This document shows, in pieces, positions 22,790 to 36,300 of a DNA stretch of 64,000 nt (the first letter of the stretch is position 1; each line of letters begins with the position of its first letter). The stretch covers positions 9,801,001 to 9,865,000 of the forward strand of contig OX387205.1 of assembly GCA_947561715.1 (NCBI GenBank), given 5' to 3'. Position numbers and translations under genes: made by a program. The DNA is from Ascidia mentula. Taxonomy: Eukaryota; Chordata; Ascidiacea; Phlebobranchia; Ascidiidae. The notes beneath the pieces were generated by a model. That model searched no databases. It saw only the letters and a list, made by a program, of their open reading frames with translations, and was not told the origin of the DNA.

Positions 22790-25700
22790 CACAGTTAGAA
22801 ATACTAAAAGGGAACTTTTGCTGCAAGGAAACATTTTTAGCATTTTGAGACATTTACAAGTATTAATTATAAAATTTTCTGCACAAGTGTGCGGTACGGT
22901 ATCTTAACCTATTGCACTGCTACTTTGCATCGGTTGTATGCTGCATTGTTTTCGTGACAAAAACGAAGTAGTTGACAGCGTACCTACAGCTACCATTAAT
23001 GTCGGCTTTATACAACGCACGAACAAGTAAATACCACCAAATACTTTAAAATAGAAATTCGTTGCATTCAACACGAAGTCAAATTTTGGCGTAAATATTA
23101 TGACTGAAATTCGACACCAAGCCGCCCTTTCTCTCCTTGCACCCAAATGATGAAATAGCGTCACAGGAATGCGATAGACGGGTTCACTATTCACAAAATC
23201 GACAGATAAGCACAGAGATCCGTTCCAAACGTAGACGCGAGTTAGTCACCGGTAGCCAACGCGTCCGGTAAAAAAAGGGGATACTGTTTTAGGGGTTACG
23301 CGGCTCGGGGATAAGATCAACTACGAAGAAACGCCGGCAAAACTAATTCGATTTTCGCCGCTAAGTCGTTAAGAACCTGTCGTGATATTTGCGCCAAAGC
23401 TAGGTTAAGGGTACTGGGCTCACGCATGGCTACAGGCCCGTGACGTTAAATGATAGCTGGCGAAGGTAACGGCAAAAATGAGTAGATGGGTGGGTTAATT
23501 TTTATCAGTCATCATGCTATATGGACAAAAACATCGCAATACATTGCTTAGGATTTCCATTGTCCCGACAAAACTGACGAACTAGGAATTTTCACAATTT
23601 CGACTTCTTGGTTTGCTTCATCGGCAAGCGATTGCAATAAAAATGCCGTGGAGAAACACAACAACTGTTTGCACAAGGAGAAAATCGCGGCCTTCAAATT
23701 GAGGTATTTCTTTTGTGCTGCGAACAACACGCACCCAGGTTGAACCCACCCGCAAGGTAATTTTGCCAAATAAGCAGCGTTTACATTGACGGGAGACTGG
23801 GAGGCGGGACGGACAGGAGACAAATGATTCAACTTCTTACGTGAGACCAGAGACCACGCGTGCCTTGCTAACACCACATGCTAACTGGAAAACGAGAAAA
23901 CGATTGCCGATTCCACACTAAAATGAATCACTTATGTGCTAAAATGCGTAAACAATGACGTGCATTTAAAAAAGAAAAGTTTACATACAGTTCACCAAAT
24001 TTGGTTATTCAACATTATAACCCAAACCAAGTCGTTCACTACAGTTCGTCGTATTTTATTTGGTAAGACGTTTGCAAAGGTTAACACCCCGATTATTACG
24101 ATGAGACGTAAAGCAGAAAGATTATTGGGCAATTCGGCCTGCACACCTGGCGATGGAGTTAACGTCGCAGATCGATCACAGTTTATCAATCCACATTCTT
24201 CAAACTTAACAACCAAAGCGAGGGGCTGGCAATAAAACAAATAGGTCACAGTCTCTTTTGAACGACTATTTGAAGACCACTGACACTTCGCACCTCTGTG
24301 AAAATTGCGTCACAATCTCGCGCTAGCGAAAATTTACAACAAACACGAAGCATGTGACTTTTGAAGGCTAAGCGTTGCTGCTTCTCCTAATTCCGTGTTG
24401 CGTATACAAGAGATACGGGCCGCAGATAAACATACAACAGCGGTGCTGTACCAGGAATCGTTTTCATACAAATAGGGTTTGGGTTTTAACTGCGAAGTCT
24501 TGTGTGACAATATTCCACATTATCGGCGAATCTTGTAAACGTTTGGCTGCCGATGATGTTAAAGTTTCGCGGTTGTGCGGTCCCTTATAGCGTGGTACAA
24601 AGACTACGTTTGGTTAGCTTGAGAAAAACCTGTTGCGTCGGGTTTCATCACAAAACTCTAATTGGTGATTTGGAGTTAAAATGCGTTTAAGCGTTTTTGC
24701 GTCGATAGGTTCAATGGCAATGTCCTTTTACTACACTGCTTGAAATTCTGCGACCAACCTGTGTAAAATGATGGACTTTTGATTTATAATTCCAGTCAAA
24801 AGGCACTTTCTTTTAACTGACGAAAAGGAAACACGTTATTTCACGCCCATTTAAAACCGTTTATGTTTATAGCGCAACAGGATATACGGTCTTTCGTAAT
24901 TCGAGAAAGCTTCCAAAACCGACGGTTGAATGAAACACAAAGGCTATTGGTTCGCTGGACGCAAATACGCCAGCTTTGTAATATTGCAACCGAAACAACT
25001 GATGGTTTGTCACTTTGTGTGATATCTTGAGAAATTAGGTAACATTTCCAATATTTGTGTCACCTGACGCTGTTTGTAAATTACAGTAAAATGACTTTTA
25101 CTTTCATCTATTTAATGGACCAAAATACGGCCTGCTAAAAGAAAAATGCGTTGAGAAACGCTAATGCCATCGAAGAGGCTAGCAATTTTACTTCGGTATT
25201 GCCGCATAAAACAATTTTAGCACAAAAACGTCTTTGTCCAACGCTTTAAACCTTCTGCGAACAAGAACGCCCCATCTGTCGCAATTTTCCCCAAATGTAT
25301 GACATCCCCACGGTCGCTGGTGGTATTAAGCGAAAGTACCAGGAAGCACTGTGCGGTGTCAGAGGTCGTCAAGCTTACGACACCCTGTCATAAACATTGC
25401 CAACTGTCTAAATATCACAACAAAGAGGGCGTTTGCGCCCATGCATTGGTTTTGACCGCAGTGACGCACGGTTGCACGTTGAGGGGTTTTAGGGGGTTGA
25501 ACAGAACCATAGGTTTTGCTGTATATTGGTATTTCACACAATAATATTAATTGAAAACGGCAAAACAAACTTCAACCGTACGATGTTTGGGATTATGGCT
25601 AACCAAGGAGAATTTCTTGACGTGCGCACACAAGGCGTGTAGTTGTATAATTTGGGCCTATGGTTTGGTAAAAATCTAATATCCACAATCGATATTCGAA

Positions 25701-28700
25701 TTAAACGAGAAGCATCTATTTTCCCTATCGTTGTGCAAATGATGATGTTCATCACAATCATTATAATTCTTTTACCTGCGGCTTTCGCTGTGGTCTTTCT
25801 TGAAGATGAAAAATTCTGTTGCTGACTTTCCGGACTCGTACTCTTCGGGCGCTGACCGAAAAGAATCGTGTCTCTTTCAGCGTTGGCACTCAGATTGTTG
25901 GTCACACTGGGACTGGTTGAACTCTTCGCCGTCTTGTACGCTGGCCGGTCAGGCGGGGAAGCACTGTTGCATCTTCGTCCAACCCCATCTGTACTTGCTC
26001 GCTCGGCGAACGATTTTGATGGCGATGATTTTTTGTCTCCAGATATTTTGCGCTTGTGCGAATCATCTCCGCTTCTAGATTGAGAGTAAAAACTTATAGG
26101 TTATGAGGAATGGTTAGCAGTGCGCTGATGACTGAGTTTGTAGCATGATGTACGCAGCTGCTTAGAAAATATACTTTTTCGTACACGGATTGTGAGATTA
26201 TTTTTGCAAGCAAATGTGTATAACCGGTTTTGATCTTCTGAGATTGCTGTTAATTAGTATCAAGAAAACACTTACTCTCCAGCACTTGCGTACTGTTGTA
26301 CGAGATTAGGCGGTGGGCTTTGCTTCTTGCGACCACGGACAGAGCCACGATGACGATAAAGATCAAAATCGCTGGGAGTGCTGAAGCACGATTCCGATGC
26401 TGATGACACGGCTGGCTTGGATGACATTGCGGGTCGCCGAAGACTGCCATAGTGGCTTGGAATAGCCGCTGCCGACTTAGCGCGTTGTAGTGTGCCTTGG
26501 TAGACAAAATACGATAATAATTTGCTGCTGGATAACTGCGGACCAGTGACTTGAAAGGTTGTTTTGAAATTAAATCTATATCGGAAAAACCAACGTATAG
26601 CCATGGGCAAAATTGCCATTTTTTTCTATAAATTTTGCCACATTTCTATATATCATCCAAAAAGGCGATAATTAATATATCCTATAAACCCATAAATTTA
26701 ATACAATTTAACATTATTAAAATTTAGTGTAACTAGCCGTATATTTCTTGTAATTTTATACAATTTAAACATATTTCAGTGGTCGCTACCTGTGATACCA
26801 ATGTATTTTCCCGACAAGCCGATCGGTTTATTGAACGAAGTCTTGTTGTCGGTGCTGATGAAAAGAGTGTTAGCAGTGAGACCGTCGAGGTCGCTTTTTT
26901 CCGACAACTGGGACGACTGATCGTTGCTAGGGAAACTAGAGTCCACCTGTTCGAATCCCTCCTTTTCCGAGGATGTTTCTGACTTTAGACTCAAAGCAGA
27001 CTTGTCGCCTGATGAATCGTATCTTTCTTTTGTGACGTCACAGTCGGAAGGTTTTTCTAGATCGTTGTTTTCTTTGTCGGAAGTGTCGGTTTTGACGGGT
27101 TGAGCCGAGAACTTGGTGGCGTAACCCATTTTGGTGATTTTTCCTTCTTCCCTTTGGCCCATGTCACCGGGCCATTGGTTCCGTTTGGGGCTGGGAAGGA
27201 CCTAGAAATACAAAAAAATTTGATTGAACCATACGAGTATTACTGCGTTTTTTTCAAAAGTAAAAAAGTTTCTTGTATAGATGTGTCGTACAGCTGGTTA
27301 TAAAATACAGTGTTTCACTAATCACATGGCTTTGCCTTTAATGTTGCTGAAGGAATATTGCATTCGACAAATTGATGAACGCATTTCTAGAAAAATCTGT
27401 GAAGTTAACGAAAAGTATTTTTTCGGGTCGCTTGGATTTGAACTCCTAGCGGTCCTTGAGTCTCGTCAGTGCTTAACTGATAAAATCTACCTTCTATAAA
27501 TACCCGGTAACCAGACAGACGGCGTGCTTGGAACGTGCCGTCAGCCAAAACGCTAATTTCCTATCTTAGCGGTGAAATGTTACACAAGGTTTCAAAAATG
27601 CAACGTATATCCGCAGGTGTGCTACAATTTGAATAAGATTTAACACGAATCATAGAAAACGCGGTTCCTTAAAAGTGATCGTAATCAAATGGAAGAATTG
27701 TCATAATTTTGTTTTTGTGTCTCTCGTATTGTCATTGCACGGAACAGCCGTAATAAACAAAACAATATTTTTTACTTAGTGACTTCAACAACAAATAAGT
27801 GCCATAATATCGTTTGTAAAAACAGTGCTTGTTCATAAATACGTCCAGTAGCAGGTTAAGTAAAGCCGCAGGTTATTTATAACTGGTTATGGCATGGGTG
27901 TACAGTCTCTGACACTGTTACCATCACGGTTTCTCAACTAATCTTACAACAAACCTTTGCTGTTGTGATTGGACCACTATTTGACCTCCGATGACCCGGT
28001 TTAAATCCTCGGCTGCTGGAATGACATTGCTGGAAAGCCTGGATTTGGCCATCGCCCCCAAATGCTTGGTGTTTTTGTTGGTTATGGGCGTTGATTTGAT
28101 ATCGACCGCTGGTCACGTCATCAGGCCAACAGTTTGAAGGGTAAGCCGCGTAGGATTCGCTGTGGAGGCCTGTGCCGATAAATAATGAACGGATTTACAG
28201 TTTTATTGACTGCACACACTTTGCAAAACGTCGAGGAATGTTAAATCAACGTATGTAATATTATTCAGTTACTATTATTAACAATACTATAATGGGTTGC
28301 TTCAAAGCGTTTAGTCATATTTTAATTTTTTGTACCTTCTGCATCCGAGGCGCCTCTGCCGTTCTGGCGAAAAATATTCCCCACTTTGGAAGGCAACAGG
28401 GGTTTTCCCTTTGTCGGCACTTTTCGCTGATAATAATAAGGAGGCAGGACTTCGGCATCGTTTTCCACAGAAGATGACTTAATAACGTTTTTTCGGTTAT
28501 TGGCGTCTACCATGTTGCGCTCCCGACATTGTCTAGCGCGTCCCAGGGCCGTCCTCAGGCCCCAAACGAACGTTTCAAACGAGAGAAGGCCGTCGGCCGG
28601 GGCCACAGATCGCAAACAGTCCAACACCCCAGGCAGATTGGGAACAGCGTCATCCCGCCAGCGCCTTTCAATCTCGGCCAGTGGAACCAAACCTACGCCA

Positions 28701-28855
28701 GCATCGTCAAGAATGTTAAACAGGGTCTTCATGGAGTTGACAAACTGTCGTGGTAAACCGTTAATAGAAGAGTTCGGGCCGAATTCCTCACTCCTCGACG
28801 TTGGCAGGCGTGAGTTACGCGCCGCGAAAAAGCTTTCCATGTTCATGGTGGACAT
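19638..28855 (-). CDS. SAPCD2: SAPCD2 homologue (suppressor APC domain protein), expanded
   Basis: Nine exons join in frame: 28336-28855, 27955-28169, 26790-27201, 26276-26495, 25776-26074, 20822-20955, 20209-20472, 19919-20005 and 19638-19769. They give 760 codons. The N-terminal domain reads LPRQFVNSMKTLFNILDDAG and LLSFETFVWGLRTAL, the EF-hand-like suppressor-APC fold. After a serine-rich linker comes RRDPRRHTVANGIDYSV joined to LLEQEKDLVLQG and REWFQVRLCDVQERQRQM, the signature coiled coil. The end has SALREQNHILT and QLEHEKSVLVQQLF, a terminal coiled coil. Vertebrate SAPCD2 controls spindle orientation through LGN and is about 394 residues, so the extra length is the low-complexity linker in exons 2-5. 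Intron 5 (20956-25775) is 4.8 kb, the longest in the window. Confidence 0.93.
20956..25775. other. long intron of SAPCD2, no other gene seen
   Basis: Several open frames of 60-110 codons lie here on both strands, but none has splice support or a recognisable peptide. A TA-rich microsatellite is at 22754-22789. An intronic enhancer or alternative promoter is possible but not visible. Confidence 0.55.
22754..22789. repeat. (TA)n microsatellite
   Basis: About 36 bp of alternating TA with two CA interruptions, in the long SAPCD2 intron. Confidence 0.9.
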
Positions 28856-31800
28856 GAGGGGATACGATTATTTTTATATTTCACCTATGCTTTTTGGATA
28901 CACCTGCTTGAAGATATGTTTCAAGTAAAAATGGTCGCAACAAAAAAATCTATCATCAATGCTCTTTCACACATACTGTAAGCAAATCTACTACCAAAAT
29001 TCAACATCATAATACAATTTTGTATTGTCGTAAAGCCTCGCTACGCTAAGGAGTCTGCAATTATTCTCTCGTGTTTATAACGATTGAGTGAGTCAGCGAT
29101 TAATGCGCATTCCTGCATATTAAACTTCTTCATAACGACCGGATGTTCCAGCCATACATATAGGCCAACTTTACATAAAACTTGACACGGTATAATTTCA
29201 ATCCAATCCGTAACACCCTGCCATTAGGCTCTGCATATTGAAAGCACTATAACCACATGCCGGCGAAACGTTATTACTTGAGAAACCTTCAAGCTTCATT
29301 TTTATACGCTTTCGAGGGTAACCGAGAACTACGGCTTGTGTTTGCCTGTAGTACATCAAAGCACTCGAGCAGGCCTTTCCCTTGTTTGCTCTTCGCGATA
29401 CGATGACATACACGTGTGGAGAAGGCTAACCTCTTATCAGTTTTAACACACTTTATGAATACTTTGGTGTCTTGACAATCTGTTTATCACAGAATACGCG
29501 CGAGCTTTCAGATACAGTTTGTTACATGCTTAAGAAGGAACATAACTGATGTAGGCCTAAGCTCAATTCCCAACCAAACACACTTTACAAGTAATCAAAA
29601 GCTTGGCTAACGTGATAACTTGGAGAAATTTGTAATAGTCGATCTGTTCGTTCTATCTCTACACAAACCACTGAGGTCCTTATGGCTCATCTCCAATCTG
29701 GAAGCATCACACAAAGCCGTAAACCGACCCCGTTAACACTTCCTTACAAATGCGCTTAGCAGGCCATGCGCGTCGAGTCTTAAATGCCCGAAGAAAATAA
29801 ACCTTCGTCTGTCAATCGGCGCCTGCTAATTGATACCCAACAGGGTCGAACAGCACGCGCTGCCAACAGCAATTTGGGTGCAAGGGCCAAAGATAAAAAG
29901 GCATTCGAAAACCTGCAAACGATTTGAGCGCCTCGATAATAAAGACCCGCTGTTTGTAAACAATGCCCATTGTGTTTGAGACTTTGCACCTTTAGCGTCA
30001 GATGTTATTTAATTGAGCAACAGGAGCTGGCAATTTGTACACTGACCTCTTCCTAATTTCCGCTGCGCTTTCTAGTCTTGATGATAAACTTTGATCTCGC
30101 ACAGTAGAAAGTGAGTACACTATACCTGCAATTCCGGTTGTCAGCATAGTCTCAAGCCTGTCTAAGTAAATACAATTTATTGCAAATACCGCACAATGCT
30201 GAATTATTAAAAACATAACTGGCCAGAAAAGTGTTCTGTATTTTAAACGCATGTTTTACAACGTAACGAGCCACTAACACACTGGATGACGCCCAGAGCA
30301 AAACTGGTACCTTTGAGGCGCGTGGTTCAAATTTGAGTGCGGCGCGAGCAAACACATCACAACGCGACTGCGTTTTTCGGTCTGTTTTTGCCGGGTTGCG
30401 GAATTTGAAATGCTAGTCGACCAGTCTGGGAGCACGCTTCACTGCCTGCGTTGATCCGTAGAAAAATGCTGCGGTTTTGTCGGCTTGAAAGACTTTGACC
30501 TTATGTAAACCACAGTGACCAAAGCGCTTCGCACGAAGTCGTCATTTGTAGTGGATAATATTACTTTGTGATGAAATTTTGTCAGAAAAATTCCCGTCGA
30601 AGCGACTTAACAAACAATACAAAATTTGACGGACTTCCCATAGAGGTAACAGTGAAAGTCAGACCAACTGCAATATCGCACCTATGTACGCAGCACCGTG
30701 AGAAAATTTTCGTGTTCAGTGAATAGCGGTTACTTCTCACCCATAAGATCAAAGACACTCCTGCGAATATACTAACTGGCACCAAAGACTGTTTAGAGAA
30801 GTATATGTCGTCTGAACTGACAAGCCGAGAAATAAGTGTCTAAAATTGCGAGTCCTTACCTTTATAAACAGAACCATAGTAAAAAAAACTCAGCATATGA
30901 ACCAACCAGAGCCATGCGACAAAGGGAACTAAGGCGGTAGCTGGCGTAATTTGGTTAACAGCCCCCGGAGGTGCCGGAAACTTAACAGCTAATCGAGGTG
31001 ACGCCGATTACACAAGGCAAATCCAACGCTTCGCTGCTCCTGTGTTAATGAGTTGTTACTCCAAACGCTGCTAATCCACGAAACAATCAATTAATTCGTG
31101 TGGCACGAGGCACTTGATCTTAATACCGACCGAGCAAGCTGACTACAATCTCATTACGTGCAACCATTCGCATCGGATAAGCAACGTAAACGTGCTGCGT
31201 GAATAATTAAATTTGGACAAAAGTTGCATACAGTGTGAAGCAGTAAATAGCTGTATTGTGGAGTCTTAAACTCCTTAAATGATTCGTACTTCATACAATA
31301 TCAATCACACATACAACATTTTGAATGCTGGAATTCGAAACTACACTGGGCAAATATGATTTGATATTCTTGTGGGGTTGCCGGCGCCACTGAACATTTA
31401 CCATCAATAAAATAGGACCCTACAAAATTTCCCTATCTTTCGCCAAAATAATCTTGCAAATTAAATTTGTTTTCGTTTGAACTTGCCAATCACGTGCTGT
31501 GCGGCATGCCGTTACGCATGACTTGGCAGCGGTGCGGCCAATGGGGTGATGTTTAGGTATGTAAGGTGCCCACGGGTATCTATATCAGCAGGGCTTTCAA
31601 ACTTGGCTTACGTAAGCGCACCTGTGTTGCGGTTCTTTGTGCCAGCCAAAAACTTAAACAAACCCTCGAGAGCCACACTTCCCTTGGATCTAGAAAACCA
31701 CATTCATTGTTTGAAGTTACCATTTTGCGCTGTAACAATGAATTTGGTTGCTTAAAGCTTGCATTGCGGAATTCCGGTAGGCCTAATATTGAAAGGAAGA

Positions 31801-33368
31801 GTTTGTAAACAGCTGACATCTGGTCCAGTGAAGTGTCACTGTGTGATTTGGGGGATTCCGAAATCAATACGAACCCCAATTCCAGACAGTTCGAATGCAA
31901 CAACACCCCAGTGTGTCGTCAAAGGCTTTGTTCAAATAACCTGGTAACACAAAGAGTTCTGTTGTCATCTTGCACTTGTACGGGAATAACCTCTCGTATC
32001 GCCGGGGTGTTGTGTAAGTTGTAATGCAAAAGCCTTCTATAACACAATATGTCAGTTGTAGTATTTTACAAAAAAAATTGTCTTATTCTGCCACTAAGTA
32101 CAACGTGTTATCGACGAATTTTAGTTTTATTTGCCAGAATGTATACACTGGTAACGAGTAATAAACAAAAATCACCAGCACAGCAATAAAATCACATTTG
32201 GTCATGCCATAGTCGCTATCGTACCACAGTATACAATTGGAGTTTTTCAAGCAATTTTTGTTATCATATTGTTTAGTAAAACGTGAAAAAAAAAACAGTT
32301 TGTGTCTATCTTAAAATTGACCAATGCATACACACACGAGCCGCTGGGGTGCACACGAAGTTGTTCATGCGTTAAAAAACGAAAGGCAAGCAAAAAGCAG
32401 TCCCTATAGTATATTATACGGAAAAATAAGCTTTCAAAACCGAAACATCTTTATTTAGAAGTGCTGTGTCAGTCATATGAAATTGAACAAGCTTCAAGTA
32501 ACCTTTTACGCAACGAAAATACTGCCGGTTTAACAAAATAAACCTCTTTCAAGATATTGTAAACTTCAGCTTCAACGGAAGGTAAAGAACTGAAACATCT
32601 TCAGCCGCGCTTCATATTATCAAAGAATTATATGTTCTTATGCATGACAGTGTTTATAACTTTTTTAAGTCCGCGAAAATATTTCTGGTAAGAGCGTTCA
32701 AAAACAAAAAGTTTGTTATCAGTAAAATTGTCTAAAATCTAAACATGTGCTTACGAATTAAGTTCCAAAACAGAAGTACTTCGGAATGTGCTTCGTTTCT
32801 TAAAACTACCTAAAAAGGTTTAAATTCGGTTTCGAACATGCAACAATGCTTACAGTTACGACAGCACAATATGGAAAAAAGGTTTTACGAACATAGTATG
32901 CCACATTTAATGGATTACATGTGAAACGTGGAGTTGAAAATGACGTCATTTTCGCACATGTTACGTCAAGCTGGGATGTGAAGAAATGGGCAAAAACGGA
33001 ACGTGAATGAGGTCGGTTTAAAAATGTCGTTTGAACCACTTTTGCTTCGTTATTATTGCAACAAATCCGATCTAGTTCATTGCACTTGTTGAAAGCAGGA
33101 AAGTGGATCTGGTCATGACCTAATGACAAATTTAACACCGACAACATTGGATGGTTAGTACCATCGAACTGACTCCTACTATAATTTGTTGAAGAGAGAC
33201 AGATGAATATATAGCTAGATTTGCACCTACAAACAAAACACACAAACGTACGCACACATTTGAACAATATAAGAACATTTAGATTTTCGGGTAAATTCCC
33301 GGGACCATATCCACAGCAGCAGAAAAGGCAGACGCGAATAATGGAGCTATGGTGACGTCATCAAGCCT
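28856..33368. other. 4.5 kb intergenic region, probable upstream region of SAPCD2
   Basis: No open frame here looks coding by splice sites or family resemblance. It holds the 5' flank of SAPCD2 at its left end and the 3' UTR of RABGAP1 at its right end. A hAT-like end (CAGGGCTTTCAAACTTGG) near 31589 lacks a clear partner. Confidence 0.5.
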
Positions 33369-36300
33369 TTAGGTTACAGTTTGACGTTTCGTGTAAGCTT
33401 GTGTGACGTCAGTGGGGGTGCGCGACGAGGCGAAGGGGTTTGACTGTGAAGTTGGCGATGGAAGATTGCCCGGAGCTGGGTTTTCGGTCTTACGGGTTGT
33501 GAGGCTCGAGAGCGTTTTCTGGAACCACGTGTTCTTGCTCGCCTGCAGCTCCTTCGACACACCAGCCATCTTGTGTTCCACGTCCTGGATAGTTTTAAGA
33601 ATACGCTTGCGAAAAAGGTTTACCGAAATATTTTTTTGAGTCTAAATGCTTAACAGAGTTTTTTTTTATAAACTATTTAAACTATTGCTTAATACTGCTC
33701 TTCTGGCAAACTTTATTGTATTTACGTTTCTCGACGTTTCGGCTATTATGCAACAGCCTTCATCAGGAGGAAGTATCTAAGTCTACCACAGTGGACAATT
33801 TGAGGCACATAAACAAAAACGCTACAAAAGAAAGAAGTGAAACAACTTCTTCTTTCTTCCTCCTGATGAAGTGTTGTTTCACTTCTTCTTTCTTTTGCAG
33901 CGTTTTTGTTTATGTGCCTCAAATTGTCCACTGTGGTAGACTTAGATACTTCCTCCTGATGAAGGCTGTTGCATAATAGCCGAAACGTCGAGAAACGTAA
34001 ATACAATAAAGTTTGCCAGAAGAGCAGTATTAAGCAATAAATATGCCTGGCAGCATCAGTAACAATTTATTTAAACTATGTAACAGAGTGAAAAAAAACG
34101 AGTATTTATTTTGTCCGTTAAAATCCCTTAGTGGTCTGTAAATAGTACAATCAATATTTAGTACATTAGGTTGAACTATTTTTGCTTGTACAAAAGAAAT
34201 AACAGTCACAAACAACGCTTTTAACAGACATTATTATTTGGAATTCTGCGCTGTTATATCTAGACGCTTCGCTTTTCGACGTTTTAAATTGTTTCAATGA
34301 TAGTAGGTTAAAAAACTTTAAATACTTTCCATTACGCACTGACCTGGACTTTGCACTCAGATTCTACGAGCTTCAGCTTGGTTTGCGCAAGTTCAAGTTC
34401 AAGATCCCGGATAAGTTTCTGCAGTCTCTCCTTTTCCTCACGTGACTTTCGTTCCGCATCGTCGCCCACATGGATTTTCCCCAAGCTACCGGAGGCACTT
34501 CCCAAGTTTTCCTATAGAAACAACATCAAAAATTTACGAACGGCCTTCAACATTGTTGATCGCGAACTTCTGAACTCATTTAACCTTTCGGACTCTTTCC
34601 AATTCATCTTTGTGTAGGTTTTGGATGTCCTCAATACGTTGGCTCAACTGGGAGCAGATGGTCTTGTAGTCGCTGATGATGTTTGTCTTGGCAACTAGCT
34701 CCTCGTCCTGGCGCGCCATCTCGCGGCGACACATTTCTTTTACCTTGCCGAAAAAGAGTTTATCAACTTGCTGTTCAGGAAAGCACTTTGTGACAATGTT
34801 GTCAAACACACGACCTGTTTTGGACAGTTGGTACTTTCAAATACGGAACTTAGACACAGGAAATTACTCTAACTGCTGTGTAGCTGTTTAATATTTAATA
34901 GAGCAAGTGGCAAGATATAGTTTCCTATTCAACATTAAACAACTACAGAACTGTACACGACAACTTGTTGCCACATAACCCTGAAGAAGTCTTACCAGAT
35001 GGTAGACGAAACGTCAGTTTTAATAAAAATCTTGTAACCTTGTGTCAGAAGAACAGTTTTTTAAACTATAGAACTGGTTTAAATATAGAAAGGATTGATA
35101 GCTGTCTGCAATATTCGACACAATACACTACCGCGAGACGATGTGCGACCAACAGCCGGTCTCAAAGTGTCTTGGTTTTTTAATAGAATCTAAAATTTGT
35201 ATTATTCCATAACTACCGGTGCTTAAAACCCTATGTGGGCAAAATTGGCCTAACGCGACACTGCCCTTTAGTATTGCGACAAACAGACAACAGCAAAACT
35301 ATAGCGTACTTGTTTAGTTTCGACCAGTAGTCTTTGATTTTCATCCGTAAGTTCAGACACTGTTTCCCTCGTGGCACGAAGGTCCTCCACCGCCGTTTGA
35401 AGGTCGCACTGAAGGTCATCAGCGTGTTGCATGGTCTGGAACGAAAATGGTCCATAGTTAAGTAACCCGTCTGATATTGATTTGACCTTCAGTACTTTTT
35501 CCAGCTGCGTGTGGAGGGTAAGTTTGGTGGTGTTTAGCTCTTGGGCCAGATCATCGTTCTCCATTTCCAAACGCATGTTCGCATCCATCAGTTGCTTGTT
35601 CTCACGCTGACGTCATAGAATGATTTAAGGTTATATTTTATGTAAGTTATATAATAGTCTTGTGACGCTACACTGTACTGTAGTGGTTTCGCACTGTTTA
35701 AAGACTGATTTTTTTTATTTTCTTGAACACATCTCGCTTTATCAGGTGTAATTACACAATCAGTTTTTTTAACAATGCTAAATCTGAAAAGCACAGTTCA
35801 TTTGAAACAAGGTTAGACAGAGAAGTGTTTGTGATTGTGGATTACAGTTTACCTCCATTCTGATAACTGGATCTTCCTCCAGAGCCAATTTTTCCTTCAC
35901 AACTTGATAATCCTTCTCGTAGCGTTTCAACTTCTTGGAACTTACCTAAATTTTTTTAGAAAACAAAATTTCACACAAAACGTTCGAGCAGCTTACATAC
36001 TATATTGCGGTTTGGCAACTATTGTACACTGCCATTTTTAACAATCAAAATTAGGTGTAAAATAAACATTCAAAGATTTTAACCTTAGTCTGGACAGCTG
36101 TCTGTATGAGCAGCTTAGTCTGGTCATCGTTGCGGTATTTCTTGGGCAGCTGAACGCGAAAGTATTTGAGAACCCCTTCGAAGTCTAATGTGAGAAGTTC
36201 TTGTCGACAACAAAGCAGCAGACCGAGGGCAACACGGAAGACGACAAGTTCACCCTGAAAAACAGGTTTAATTAATTGTAGAGTTTGACAACCACCGGAT

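Noticed and set aside
23548-23877. 109-codon minus-strand frame in the long SAPCD2 intron, as an extra exon
   Set aside because: The exons on either side already join in phase, and the peptide shows no relation to SAPCD2.
28500-28928. 142-codon + strand frame
   Set aside because: It is antisense to exon 1 of SAPCD2, whose minus-strand peptide matches the family.
31580-31940. Possible hAT MITE beginning CAGGGCTTTCAAACTTGG
   Set aside because: No convincing inverted end or 8-bp duplication was found within ~400 bp.
33716-34006. Two nearly identical 86-codon frames on opposite strands
   Set aside because: They are the same arm of an inverted repeat read from each side, not genes.
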